A DNA stretch of 21,414 nt from Candidatus Rifleibacteriota bacterium (GCA_016213865.1 JACQZL010000069.1:1-21414); one strand, 5' to 3'; shown: positions 6,895-14,516, counted from the stretch's first letter. Made by a program: numbers and translations. The notes: generated by a model not told the origin, from the sequence alone.

Positions 6895-8567
6895 CTCCGG
6901 CGGCCGCCCGGACGCTGGACTTGCCGCTGGCGCTGCTGACGCTGGTGGTGACGCTCGTCCCGCTGGTGCTGTCTGGCCGGACGTACAGCATCGAGACGGC
7001 CAAGTGGACGACGTTCCAGGAGGGGACCGCGCTGCTCCTGGCGGTCCTGGCCTGGCGCCACGCAGGGGACCTGGGCTTTCTGCGCCGGCTCGATGCCGCG
7101 GCGATGGCGTACTTTTCCGTCTGCTTCGTCAGCTTCGTCGCCGCGGGCGTCCCCCCGTCCGGGGCCGAGCAGTTGCAGGCGCAGGCCTATCAGCTCCTTT
7201 TCTACCTCATGGTACGGTCGATGGAGCTCGATGCCAGGCGGTTCCAGTGGCTGGGGACCTGCTGGCTCGGGGCGGCCGTCGCCGCGTCGGGCGTCGCGAT
7301 CCTCCAGGTCGTGGGGCACTACACGGTGCGCTTCGGCGTCCCGTGGGAGACGCGGGCCACCGGCACCTTCATGCAGCCCACGTTCCTCGGCGCCTACCTG
7401 GCGGCCTCGACCGTGCTGGCGCTGGACCGGGCGCTGAGGGGGCGTTCGAGAGGCGAGAAGGCGCTGGCCCTCGCGGCCCTGGCGCTCGTCGTGACGGGGC
7501 TGATGCTGTCGCTCTCGCGATCGGGCTGGTTGGGTGCCGCCGCCGGGGGCTTCGTCCTGGTCGTGCTGGACCGCGGGCTGGTCGCGGCCTCGCGCTCCCT
7601 CTTGCCGTTCGTCGTGGTTGGACTGGTGACGCTGGGGTTGCTGCTCTACCTGCGCCCGCCGACCAACCTGGACCTGAGCCGGATCGCCGCGACCAGCAGC
7701 CGCTCGAACCAGGAGCGGATCGCCATCTGGACCGGGACGGTCGAGCTGATCCGGGACAACCCGTGGCTGGGAGTCGGCCCCGGGGGGTTCTCCCGGTGTT
7801 TCGTGCCGTACTCGCCGCCCTTCTTGCAGGAGATCTTCGCAGCCGAGAACATGCGCGCCCAGCACGCCCACTCGGAGCTGCTGCACGTGGCCGCCGAGAG
7901 CGGCCTCGTGGGTCTCGCGCTCTGGCTCGGCGTGGTGGTCCTCGCGGTGAAAGCGCTGCTGGCTCGAGAGGACGGTACCGCGGAAGAGGAGTTGCGCTTG
8001 CGACGGGTCCACCTGGGGATGCTGGCTGCGCTGCTGGTCAACGCGGCGATCGGGCTGGACGCCCGGTTTGCGACCTCGGGGATGCTCCTGTGGTACCTGG
8101 TGGGGATGGCCGCGTCGCGCCAGCCGGTCACTCGGGAGGCCGGCGGAGTCGTTCTTCGAAGGCCGTTGTTGGTCGCGATGGCGGTATACTTGATGTGGTT
8201 GCCTCTGGACTCACTGGAGGCGGACAGCGCCAAGATGACCGGGGCCGGACTGCACATGACGGGCCGGTCGCGGGAAGCGGAGCCCTACCTGGAGAAGGCA
8301 GTGGCGCTGCGGCCCGCGGACGGGGAGGCGCACTTCTTGCGGGGACGGAACTTCGTGGCGATGAAGGCGTACGCGGAGGCCGAAGCGGCCTATCTGGACG
8401 CGGTCCGGATGGACCCGAACAACCCCGCCGTGTACTACAATCTGGCAAAGGTGTACATCCGGACAGGAGAATTCGGGAAGGCCCGCACGGCGCTTGCGCG
8501 CGTGCTGTCGATCAACCCGCGCTTCGAGCTGGCGCGCTACGAGATGCAGCGACTGGAGAGGTGGTGA
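6873..8567 (+). CDS. O-antigen ligase / pilin oligosaccharyltransferase-like membrane protein with TPR tail
   Basis: The protein has 564 residues from GTG 6873. About ten hydrophobic segments lie within residues 16-445. The Wzy_C/WaaL-type region (about 200-360) has SLSRSGWL at 213-220, NPWLGVGPGGF before a large periplasmic loop, and H331-A-H333-S-E335...AAESGLVGL, the usual HxxxLxxxxExGxxG-like block. After the last membrane segment come about two TPR units (459-560). The family moves lipid-linked glycans to lipid A or, in PglL/PilO-type enzymes, to pilins in the periplasm. The stop is 2 nt before the next ATG, a pseudopilin, which favours a pilin-linked role (inference). A longer GTG start at 6807 exists but lies in the octamer repeat, so I rejected it. 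Ribosome binding at 6873 is weak. Confidence 0.85.
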   Translation: MTAAKEPTPAAARTLDLPLALLTLVVTLVPLVLSGRTYSIETAKWTTFQEGTALLLAVLAWRHAGDLGFLRRLDAAAMAYFSVCFVSFVAAGVPPSGAEQLQAQAYQLLFYLMVRSMELDARRFQWLGTCWLGAAVAASGVAILQVVGHYTVRFGVPWETRATGTFMQPTFLGAYLAASTVLALDRALRGRSRGEKALALAALALVVTGLMLSLSRSGWLGAAAGGFVLVVLDRGLVAASRSLLPFVVVGLVTLGLLLYLRPPTNLDLSRIAATSSRSNQERIAIWTGTVELIRDNPWLGVGPGGFSRCFVPYSPPFLQEIFAAENMRAQHAHSELLHVAAESGLVGLALWLGVVVLAVKALLAREDGTAEEELRLRRVHLGMLAALLVNAAIGLDARFATSGMLLWYLVGMAASRQPVTREAGGVVLRRPLLVAMAVYLMWLPLDSLEADSAKMTGAGLHMTGRSREAEPYLEKAVALRPADGEAHFLRGRNFVAMKAYAEAEAAYLDAVRMDPNNPAVYYNLAKVYIRTGEFGKARTALARVLSINPRFELARYEMQRLERW

Positions 8568-8569
8568 CG

Positions 8570-9460
8570 ATGGTGCGGATGGGCCAAGGAGAGCGTGAGG
8601 GTCTGGGGCTGCGAGGCGGCGGGTGTTTGGGGCAGTGTCGGTTGGGCGTTTCAACACAGAGACCCAGAGACCCAGAGACACGGAGAAAGTCGATCCCAGC
8701 GGCGAGCGTAAGCGAGCGGGCCCGAGCCGAATCCCCGCGCGGGATGACGCTGCTGGAGATCCTGGTGACGGTGATCCTGGTGGGGCTGATCGTGCCGTCC
8801 TTGACGGTGTCGCTTTCGCGGCAGACGGAGCAGCGGCGCAAGAACACGGCTCGGGAGCTGGCAGTGATCTACGCCGAGGAGGGCGTGGAACTGCTGATCA
8901 ACGGGGGGTACAGGCATTGGCGAGACAAGGTCAGAGCCCCGGGCCTCCCTTCCCCACCTACGCCCTACAGCTACTCACCGGCGCCACCTGTTTCCAGCAA
9001 TCAGCCGATCCAGGTGACGGTAGCCGCCTTTGCTGCAGCAAGCGACGATCCCTTCAATCCATTCATTGGTGATATAGGGCTCTTACCCACGAATCCGATG
9101 ACCATCAAGCCGTGGTCGCAGTTTCGCCGGAACTACGTCCTCTACAGCGATGGGCGCCCGACGTCTGAGCCGTCGCGAGTACTCCGAGGTACGGTCAACG
9201 TGTGGTACGGTCCCGATGCGACAAACGACGTCATTTCGGTTCCGCTCTACGTGTCGAATCATCCAGTCGACTCCAACCTCCGGCGCCTGCTCTTCATGCC
9301 AACCAATCCGAGCTATGCCACGCTGGCAACTCTGGACACGCACCCTGCACTTCAGGTATCGCTTCCCCTGGGCGTCTGGGGCTCGCGCGGCGACAACTCT
9401 CTGTCGGTCCTGTACGACAGCATTTACCCCTGGGGCGACCGATTCCCAGATTGCCAGTAG
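8570..9460 (+). CDS. Minor pseudopilin, GspI/PilV-like, with an unusually long repeat-containing leader
   Basis: The protein has 296 residues. The cleavage motif is PRG58|MTLLE63, with Glu at mature +5, followed by a hydrophobic helix. The mature chain then reads ELAVIYAEEGVELL, as in GspI/PilV. There is no usable ATG between 8579 and the mature Met, so a leader of about 55-58 residues is implied; ordinary leaders have 6-25. ATG 8570 follows GAGAGGTGGTGACG and is 2 nt after the ligase stop, suggesting translational coupling. The leader is encoded by two dispersed repeats (8652-8685, 8699-8723) that keep the frame open. TTG starts inside it are possible. The C-terminal domain has no recognisable fold. 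It faces the K-, J- and H-like genes convergently. Confidence 0.8.
   Translation: MVRMGQGEREGLGLRGGGCLGQCRLGVSTQRPRDPETRRKSIPAASVSERARAESPRGMTLLEILVTVILVGLIVPSLTVSLSRQTEQRRKNTARELAVIYAEEGVELLINGGYRHWRDKVRAPGLPSPPTPYSYSPAPPVSSNQPIQVTVAAFAAASDDPFNPFIGDIGLLPTNPMTIKPWSQFRRNYVLYSDGRPTSEPSRVLRGTVNVWYGPDATNDVISVPLYVSNHPVDSNLRRLLFMPTNPSYATLATLDTHPALQVSLPLGVWGSRGDNSLSVLYDSIYPWGDRFPDCQ
8652..8685 (+). repeat. Octamer-period repeat (CACAGAGR family) inside the pseudopilin leader
   Basis: A 34-bp member beginning CAACACAGAGACCC, with an 8-bp period. It is in the same orientation as 5973-6006 and opposite to 12418-12451. It is translated as TQRPRDPETRR in the leader. Confidence 0.8.
8699..8723 (+). repeat. 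Dispersed 25-bp GCGAGCGTAAGCGAGCGG repeat, copy 2
   Basis: It matches copy 1 (1015-1039) at 22 of 25 positions. It encodes AASVSER just before the prepilin cleavage site. Confidence 0.75.
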
Positions 9461-9473
9461 GCAGGCAGCCTGC
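9461..9473. terminator. Small hairpin between convergent pseudopilin genes, possible weak terminator
   Basis: GCAGG-CAG-CCTGC begins right after the stop codon of the plus-strand gene. It is a perfect 5-bp stem but has no T tract on either side. It is the only hairpin I see in the 24-bp gap. Confidence 0.25.
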
Positions 9474-9484
9474 TCGCTCACTCC

Positions 9485-10420
9485 TCAACGTATCTGAGTA
9501 GAACCGACGACCAATTCAGTTCTCAAGGCCTCCGAGGGGCCCGTGCCGAGGACTTCTCGAATACGCCCACTGCTCATCCAGTAGTACCCTGGAGGGTTCA
9601 TGCCACTGCGCAGAGCCCAGCAGTAGATGAAACAGCGATAGACGGGGGACCCGACATCAGGGAGATCCCTTGCAACGATGAAGGACGGCGGGGGCAGCTT
9701 CTGGCTGCCCGGGACACCGGTGATCATCGCCGTGTTGGGCAGACAGGTTGGCGACAAGTTGACAGGCCCGATCCAGCCGAGGTCGTCGTTTCCGAAGGCG
9801 TCGATCCGAAGGCCGGCACCCGCTCCATTGACGGTGCCTGAGCCAGTTGGATAGTTGGAGTTGTCCGGGTTCCGCGGCCGACAATCGGGTCGCGGCAAGA
9901 TGGCAGGACCGTTGTTGCCAGCGGCAGTCGTACCGGCCAGTGAGACGAACGTCCCGACCGACAGAGTCTGAGTGACCGCCGTCGGATTCCTGAAGAGCCG
10001 GAGGTCACTCTCGTAAGTGATTCCTGGTCGATCCGTCGGGGCATATCTCAGCGCAATGCTGCGAAGCGGCGGGTACTCGAGCGGAGGCGTGTACATGAGC
10101 GCTCTCGGCGTACCCGTCGTGAAGCCAAACATGCCAGAGAGGCTGTAGGGTGCGGTGGGGGGGAGGCTGCGTTCGCGACTTTTCAGAAAGGTCAAGCCGA
10201 GATCGGTGCTCTCAGTCTGAACACACGTCATCATGAGCTCGATGCCGGAAAGCGACAACGCATCCGCCATCACGCGGAGTTCTTCTGCCGTGACGGTAGT
10301 GTCCTGGTCGCTCTGGGACTTCACAAGCGTGACCAGCAGGACACTGACGATCGTCATCGCAGCAACGAAGAAGACGAGGATAGTGCCCTGTCTGAAACCT
10401 GGAGAAGAACGCCGTGACAT
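9485..10420 (-). CDS. GspK/PilX-like minor pseudopilin
   Basis: The protein has 311 residues. ATG 10420 follows AAGGGGGGG 7-8 nt upstream and lies 17 nt after the J-like stop. The N-terminus is MSRRSSPGFRQG12|TILVFF with a 20-residue hydrophobic stretch. There is no Glu at mature +5, as is usual for GspK, which caps the pseudopilus tip in type II secretion. EELRVMADALSLSGIELMMT matches the GspK/PilX pattern just after the helix. The rest (Pro, Gly and Asn rich) shows no family motif, and GspK's large helical insertion is not obvious, so a PilX-type or lineage-specific minor pilin is the alternative. It is third in the minus-strand H-J-K run. Confidence 0.72.
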   Translation of the reverse strand: MSRRSSPGFRQGTILVFFVAAMTIVSVLLVTLVKSQSDQDTTVTAEELRVMADALSLSGIELMMTCVQTESTDLGLTFLKSRERSLPPTAPYSLSGMFGFTTGTPRALMYTPPLEYPPLRSIALRYAPTDRPGITYESDLRLFRNPTAVTQTLSVGTFVSLAGTTAAGNNGPAILPRPDCRPRNPDNSNYPTGSGTVNGAGAGLRIDAFGNDDLGWIGPVNLSPTCLPNTAMITGVPGSQKLPPPSFIVARDLPDVGSPVYRCFIYCWALRSGMNPPGYYWMSSGRIREVLGTGPSEALRTELVVGSTQIR

Positions 10421-10437
10421 GAGTCGGGCCCCCCCCT

Positions 10438-11367
10438 TTAGGGCGTGGCTGTACCGGCACTGGGGATGAGGAGCATGTTGATTGTGGTCATCAGCGTGAT
10501 CGCCGCTTCCTCGGGCTCGCACATTCGGTTTGCGTTCCGGTCCACGAAGAGGCGAGCATAAACGAGACACGTCGGCGAGCCCAGAGCACCAGGTGGCCGC
10601 TGATAGTTGGGCGGCCCGACAACAGACAGCAAGTTGAGCAGGCTGCCCGCGGTCGTGGCCAGGGGATACCCCCAAGTGGGAGGATTGCCGGCGGTGAGGG
10701 TCACGGTGTTATCGACGAGAAAGGCCATACCGAAGGGTGGATTGTTGCCCCATCCCGGTGGCGCCGTCCAGGTGCTCACGGTGGTAGGAAGCGCAGACGA
10801 GTTGGAATCGAGAAGTACCTCCCACCCGCGCTGAGCAGTCGAGGTACCTGCCATGGGCAGAGTGAAATTGGTCTTCGTCTGCAGATGATCCAACAAGTTC
10901 AAGAAGGTGGGGCTGACTGAATCACTCATGTCCGGCGGCATCTCCATTCCGTCGAACGATCCCCACGTCAGTGCATCGACGCGTTCCTTCCAGCAGTGGA
11001 CAAGTTGACCGGTGCCCCGCGGATTGCGGGTCGCGTCCTTTCGATCGAACCAGACGAAATGAGCTTCGCGCCTACCATTCTGGTCGAAATCGGTCAAGAA
11101 GAAGAGTGTTTCGGTCGCAGCGAAAGCAGTGGGCGTCGGCGGGTTCCGGAAGTTGCAGAAACCGGAAATCGAATGCCTCGCACACTTTCGCAACCGCTGC
11201 ATCATGAACTTGACGCGCCCCGTCAACTCAGCTTCGTCGTCGACCAAGGTGTACGAACTGATGCCCTTCTGGAGGAAGATCGCTATCACGATCGCCATCC
11301 CGGCCGACACGACGACGACGACCAGCAGCTCGAGCAGCGTGAAGGCACTTCGGGCGCGGAGCGTCAT
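10438..11367 (-). CDS. GspJ/PilW-like minor pseudopilin
   Basis: The protein has 309 residues. The leader is MTLRARSA8|FTLLE13, with Glu at mature +5 and Ala rather than the usual Gly at -1, which prepilin peptidases can accept. The helix LLVVVVVSAGMAIVIAIF is followed by ELTGRVKFMMQRLRKCAR, the stretch where GspJ/PilW proteins carry a similar block. The stop leaves 17 nt to the K-like gene, and 8 nt separate it from the H-like gene upstream, so the three are probably one operon. The J call rests on the N-terminal third and gene order; the C-terminal part is not diagnostic. Confidence 0.75.
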   Translation of the reverse strand: MTLRARSAFTLLELLVVVVVSAGMAIVIAIFLQKGISSYTLVDDEAELTGRVKFMMQRLRKCARHSISGFCNFRNPPTPTAFAATETLFFLTDFDQNGRREAHFVWFDRKDATRNPRGTGQLVHCWKERVDALTWGSFDGMEMPPDMSDSVSPTFLNLLDHLQTKTNFTLPMAGTSTAQRGWEVLLDSNSSALPTTVSTWTAPPGWGNNPPFGMAFLVDNTVTLTAGNPPTWGYPLATTAGSLLNLLSVVGPPNYQRPPGALGSPTCLVYARLFVDRNANRMCEPEEAAITLMTTINMLLIPSAGTATP

Positions 11368-11375
11368 GTCGGTCC

Positions 11376-12350
11376 TCAGAAGTGCGGGTACCCCGTGGTC
11401 CGATCGATGGTGATGGTCAGTTGCTCGGAGGCTGCGGCGACCCCCGTGGCTCCGGCATAGGTCGCAAAGGTGATCGTCATGTCGGGGAAGGTGGTCGGAT
11501 TCCCGATCGGCGTGTCGGGGCAGGGCTGGAACTTGAAGACCCCGTCTGGGCTGTACGTCACGTCTGCAATCCGGTCGTCGAAGAAGAGGTACGAGGGTGG
11601 ATTGGCCGTGCGAACCAGTGGGCGCCGCGTGTTCGAATCCAGCGTGGTCGGGTTCGTCGGGAGCGGTTCGGTGAAGTTCTGTTGGGCATACCGAGGAGGC
11701 GAGCCTTGCGTAAAGGTCGGATGCGTAGGCCCGTTGATGCGCACAATCCGGACATCGGGGTCGATTTCCTGGATTCCGGACAGCCGGATGCTGGCCAGCG
11801 ACGTGGGCAAGAGATCACCCGGAGGACTGGTGGACAGGTCCTTCAAGTTCATCAGCGGCATCCAGTTGCGGTTCGCCGGGAGGCCGCCATCGTAGTTGGG
11901 CATGTCCTTCAGGACGCTGGGAAAGACCGTCGTCGGACTGACGTCGTAGGGGCTCGTTCCCCCCTGCAAGTACCACGCCTCCACCGGCGCGGAAAACACG
12001 AACTGGTGGTTGCCGTAGTCGTCGACCGGACTGATCCCGGGCCGCGCGATCCCGTCCCGCCAGAACAGGTCGTCGACCGTGCTGCATGCGCGGGTTTGAT
12101 GGAACCGCACCTTCCAGGTCTTCCCCTCGGCCAAAGCCCGTTCCCGCGCCGTCCGCAGCGTCTTCAGCACCAGCGACGCCTGACCCTTCAGCTTGATGCT
12201 GGCGGTCTTCGAGGTCAGCGAGATGGCGCCCGTTCCCGTGATGACCGTCATGATGATGATGACGACCAGCAGTTCCAGCAAGGTGAAGCCGCGGCGCTCG
12301 GCCCTCGGCCCTTGGCTCGCGGCTTGGGGCTTGGGGCTCGCGGCTCGCAC
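11376..12350 (-). CDS. GspH/FimT-like pseudopilin
   Basis: The prepilin site is RRG21|FTLLE26, with Glu at mature +5 and the helix LLVVIIIMTVITGTGAISL. VLKTLRTARERALAEGKTWKVRF is typical of GspH/FimT, as is the C-terminal ITIDRTTGYPHF strand and turn. It is first in the H-J-K run. The start is uncertain. GTG 12350 gives 324 residues with a 21-residue leader but a Shine-Dalgarno that abuts it. GTG 12572 has AGGAGG 12 nt upstream but would make a leader of about 95 residues coded by four repeat arrays. ATGs at 12518 and 12506 are also in frame. The mature protein is the same in every case. Confidence 0.75.
   Translation of the reverse strand: MRAASPKPQAASQGPRAERRGFTLLELLVVIIIMTVITGTGAISLTSKTASIKLKGQASLVLKTLRTARERALAEGKTWKVRFHQTRACSTVDDLFWRDGIARPGISPVDDYGNHQFVFSAPVEAWYLQGGTSPYDVSPTTVFPSVLKDMPNYDGGLPANRNWMPLMNLKDLSTSPPGDLLPTSLASIRLSGIQEIDPDVRIVRINGPTHPTFTQGSPPRYAQQNFTEPLPTNPTTLDSNTRRPLVRTANPPSYLFFDDRIADVTYSPDGVFKFQPCPDTPIGNPTTFPDMTITFATYAGATGVAAASEQLTITIDRTTGYPHF
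12314..12348. repeat. Heptamer array, five GGCTYGS units
   Basis: Five contiguous 7-bp units: GGCTCGC, GGCTTGG, GGCTTGG, GGCTCGC, GGCTCGC. It lies in the coding region for the H-like leader, about 30 bp before the cleavage site. Confidence 0.85.
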
Positions 12351-12354
12351 TCCT

Positions 12355-12384
12355 GCAGCCCCGCAGCCCTGCGGCCCCGCAGCC
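12355..12384. repeat. Octamer-like GCAGCCCC array, copy 1
   Basis: Repeats of GCAGCCCC with variants (GCAGCCCT, GCGGCCCC). The same family recurs at 12471-12513, on the far side of the CACAGAG-family array. Confidence 0.7.
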
Positions 12385-12417
12385 TCACGTCTCCAACCGT
12401 CAGTCTCCTTTCCTCCC

Positions 12418-12451
12418 CTCCGTGTCTCCGTGTCTCCGTGTCTCTGGGTTG
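12418..12451 (-). repeat. Octamer-period repeat (CACAGAGR family), CTCCGTGT variant
   Basis: Three CTCCGTGT units and a CTCTGGGT unit, then TG. It is in the same orientation as 6428-6461. With 8652-8685 it forms an inverted pair around the H/I/J/K pseudopilin genes. Confidence 0.8.
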
Positions 12452-12470
12452 AAGCGCCCAGCCAAGACTT

Positions 12471-12513
12471 CCCCGCAGCCGTGCAGCCCCGCAGCCCCGC
12501 AGCCATGCAGCCC
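12471..12513. repeat. Octamer GCAGCCCC array, copy 2
   Basis: Runs of GCAGCC with 8-bp spacing (GCAGCCCC, GCAGCCCC, GCAGCCAT), related to 12355-12384. Confidence 0.75.
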
Positions 12514-12661
12514 TTCATCCCATGGCTTCCGCTGGCCGTTCCCGCTGTTCGATACCTCAGCAGGGACGGCACACTTCGCCCGGTCCTCCTGTCGGCCGCG
12601 TACACCTCAGATCAAGTCTACCCACGCCCCGCGAATTTCGCCACAGAATGATGCCCGACCG

Positions 12662-12690
12662 TTGCGGACCCAAAGGAACCAGGCTATATT
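12662..12690 (+). promoter_or_regulatory. Candidate sigma-70-type promoter for the first prepilin
   Basis: TTGCGG (12662-12667), a 17-nt spacer and TATATT (12685-12690). The -10 is good and the -35 keeps only TTG. The predicted start of transcription would leave a leader of about 75 nt before ATG 12772. Confidence 0.45.
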
Positions 12691-12771
12691 CGATCATGAG
12701 GCCACCACGGGCCAACACCTCGGATCGGCACGGCCGGTCGATCCGAGGCGGTCCGGGGCCGACGCACCAAC

Positions 12772-13548
12772 ATGAAGCTGCGCCAACGACTGGGCTTCAC
12801 CGCGATCGAACTGGTGATCGTGGTGACCATCATTGGCATCCTGGCCGCCACGGGGATCGGCAAGTACCAGCGCTACAGCTCCATCGCGCGCAAGTCGACG
12901 TGCCTGGGCAATCAAGATCAGATCGCCGCCGCCGTCCGCGCCACCGAGTCCGACCTCGCTCCCCTCGACGCCAACACCGCGATCCGGTTCTGGTACAACG
13001 GCGTCATCGACGACGGCCACCTGACCCCCACCGCCGATACGTCACGAACCAACTACCGCGTCTGGGTCGGCTTCGTTCCCCCCATCTGGCAACAGACGTT
13101 CAACGGCGCGGCCAATGCCTCGAACGCGTCGGTCCTCTCGCGCGCCCAAGGCCCTGGTATTTTCAAGTGCCCCGAAGATGCGCGCTACATGGACCCGTAC
13201 GACACCACCAGTAACCCTTCCGACGCGACCGGGCAGACGCGGGCTTCGCCGGCCGCTCCCCAGACCTACACGTACGCCAAGCTGGTCGTGGCCCCGCGCT
13301 CCACGACCGGGGGCATCGGCTCCCTCACCAACGATCCGCTCGAGGGATACAACTGGATGTCCCAGGGGATCGAGTGGAACAACTCCGCCTTCGCGTTCTG
13401 CCGCCGTTGGGGACTTCGCGATACGAACGTCATGGGAATCACGTCGCCAAGCTTGGTGGTCCTCAACACCCGAGACGGCGATTCGAAGTTCCTCCCGGGC
13501 GGCGAGCGCGTCCTCTCCCACACCTCGGCCATATCGGTCAACCCGTGA
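12772..13548 (+). CDS. Type IV prepilin / major pseudopilin, paralog 1
   Basis: The protein has 258 residues. The leader is MKLRQRLG8|FTAIE13, followed by LVIVVTIIGILAATGIGKYQRY, a textbook class III signal with Glu at mature +5. It would be cut by a prepilin peptidase and assembled from the inner membrane. After the helix comes STCLGNQDQIAAAVRATES, then a C-terminal block DPLEGYNWMSQGIEWNNS...CRRWGLRD shared with the next gene, so the two are tandem paralogs. At about 250 mature residues it is longer than GspG (about 140) and lacks GspG's calcium-site signature, so a lineage-specific major pilin is the alternative. There is no good Shine-Dalgarno before the ATG. Confidence 0.85.
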   Translation: MKLRQRLGFTAIELVIVVTIIGILAATGIGKYQRYSSIARKSTCLGNQDQIAAAVRATESDLAPLDANTAIRFWYNGVIDDGHLTPTADTSRTNYRVWVGFVPPIWQQTFNGAANASNASVLSRAQGPGIFKCPEDARYMDPYDTTSNPSDATGQTRASPAAPQTYTYAKLVVAPRSTTGGIGSLTNDPLEGYNWMSQGIEWNNSAFAFCRRWGLRDTNVMGITSPSLVVLNTRDGDSKFLPGGERVLSHTSAISVNP

Positions 13549-13608
13549 GGGGTATGAGGCGGTTTCGCGTTTCACGGGGCACCGGTGCGGGACGACCGCG
13601 CGCTTCCG

Positions 13609-13638
13609 CGCGAGGCTCCGGCAGTTTCGCGCCTCGCG
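13609..13638. other. Hairpin between the two tandem prepilin genes
   Basis: CGCGAGGC at 13609-13616 and GCCTCGCG at 13631-13638 form a perfect 8-bp stem with a 14-nt loop. No T tract follows. It could attenuate read-through or stabilise the first transcript's end; this is inference. Confidence 0.4.
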
Positions 13639-13696
13639 GGGCAGCCTCCTTCCCTCCTCTGCTATCCTGCCTTCCCCCTACCCGACAGGAGCATCC

Positions 13697-14491
13697 ATGA
13701 CACATCAGAATCGCCGCGGTTTCTCAGCCATCGAACTGCTCATCGTCGTCATTGTCATCGGGATCCTGGCCGCGGCCGGGATGACGAAGTACAAGGACAT
13801 CTCGGTGACGGCCCGCAAGAACTCCTGTCTCTCCAACCAGGCCCAGCTCGTCTCGGCCATGAAGTTGATCGAGAACGACTCGGGGGCTCTGCCCAACAAC
13901 ACCGTCCTGCGCCTCCACTCGGACGGCACACTCGATTTCAATCGCTCGCCCGCTTCCCCCTCGGCCGCGGGGAGCTACACCGTCTTCGTCGGCACGGTTC
14001 CGCCGGGATGGAACGTCACGAACAACTCCGGAGCCGATTCCCAGAACGACATCTTCCCGCGGAAAGCCCAGGATTCGCGGCTCTTCCGCTGCCCGGAGGA
14101 CATCAAGAGCCTGGACAAGCCCGCGTACACGAACATCTCCGCATTGCTCAGCGAGACCGCCGGCTTGAGACGCTTCGCGGGGTCCTACGAATCGACCGAC
14201 CCGTGCGTCTACGGCCTCGCCAAGGCTGTCTCGACCGCGCGACCGAACGCCGTCTTCGGCCCGGCCATCCCCGGGACGAGCGCCGATCCCCTCGAGGGCT
14301 ACAACTGGCTCCGCCAGGCCGTCGAGTACCAGAACAGCGTCATCTGCTACTGCCGGCGTTACGGCCTGCGAGATCGCGACGTCACGGGCGGCCCGGCCAC
14401 CATCCTGAACGGCGTGGCCAACGACGTCTGGTACTACCCCGGCTTCCAGGAGCGCCGCCTCGCCCACTCGAGCTTCGCGCCGACGAACTGA
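13697..14491 (+). CDS. Type IV prepilin / major pseudopilin, paralog 2
   Basis: The protein has 264 residues from ATG 13697, which has AGGAG 6 nt upstream. The leader MTHQNRRG8|FSAIE13 and helix LLIVVIVIGILAAAGMTKYKD resemble paralog 1. So do NSCLSNQAQLVSAMKLIEN and the C-terminal DPLEGYNWLRQAVEYQNS...CRRYGLRD. The middle differs (a longer insert with CVYGLAKAV). Similar ends and diverged cores fit two structural subunits of one fibre, or a G-like pair. The 148-bp gap to paralog 1 holds a hairpin, so expression may be uncoupled. It ends 25 bp before the convergent toxin gene. Confidence 0.85.
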   Translation: MTHQNRRGFSAIELLIVVIVIGILAAAGMTKYKDISVTARKNSCLSNQAQLVSAMKLIENDSGALPNNTVLRLHSDGTLDFNRSPASPSAAGSYTVFVGTVPPGWNVTNNSGADSQNDIFPRKAQDSRLFRCPEDIKSLDKPAYTNISALLSETAGLRRFAGSYESTDPCVYGLAKAVSTARPNAVFGPAIPGTSADPLEGYNWLRQAVEYQNSVICYCRRYGLRDRDVTGGPATILNGVANDVWYYPGFQERRLAHSSFAPTN

Positions 14492-14516
14492 GACAGCGAC
14501 ACGACCAGTGCGATAG

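Larger units (their letters stand above)
12351..12771. other. Divergent intergenic region between H-like pseudopilin and first prepilin, packed with repeat arrays
   Basis: The half next to the H-like gene (to about 12513) consists mostly of short-period arrays; with the heptamer array at 12314 there are four blocks in 200 bp. The half next to the plus-strand prepilin has no repeat and holds a candidate promoter (12662-12690). The minus frame stays open throughout, so part may be translated as leader for the H-like gene. Confidence 0.7.

Noticed and set aside
6402..8012. 536-codon frame antisense to the ligase gene
   Set aside because: It runs through the repeats and the complement of transmembrane codons; the product is Arg/Gln/His-rich without domains.
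12572..12605. Start of the H-like gene at GTG 12572 with AGGAGG upstream
   Set aside because: Not excluded, but it needs a 12-nt spacing and a leader of about 95 residues made of repeats. I kept the minimal start and recorded this as an alternative.
14492..14516. Terminator between the second prepilin and the convergent toxin gene
   Set aside because: No hairpin with adjacent T tract could be seen in the 25-bp gap.
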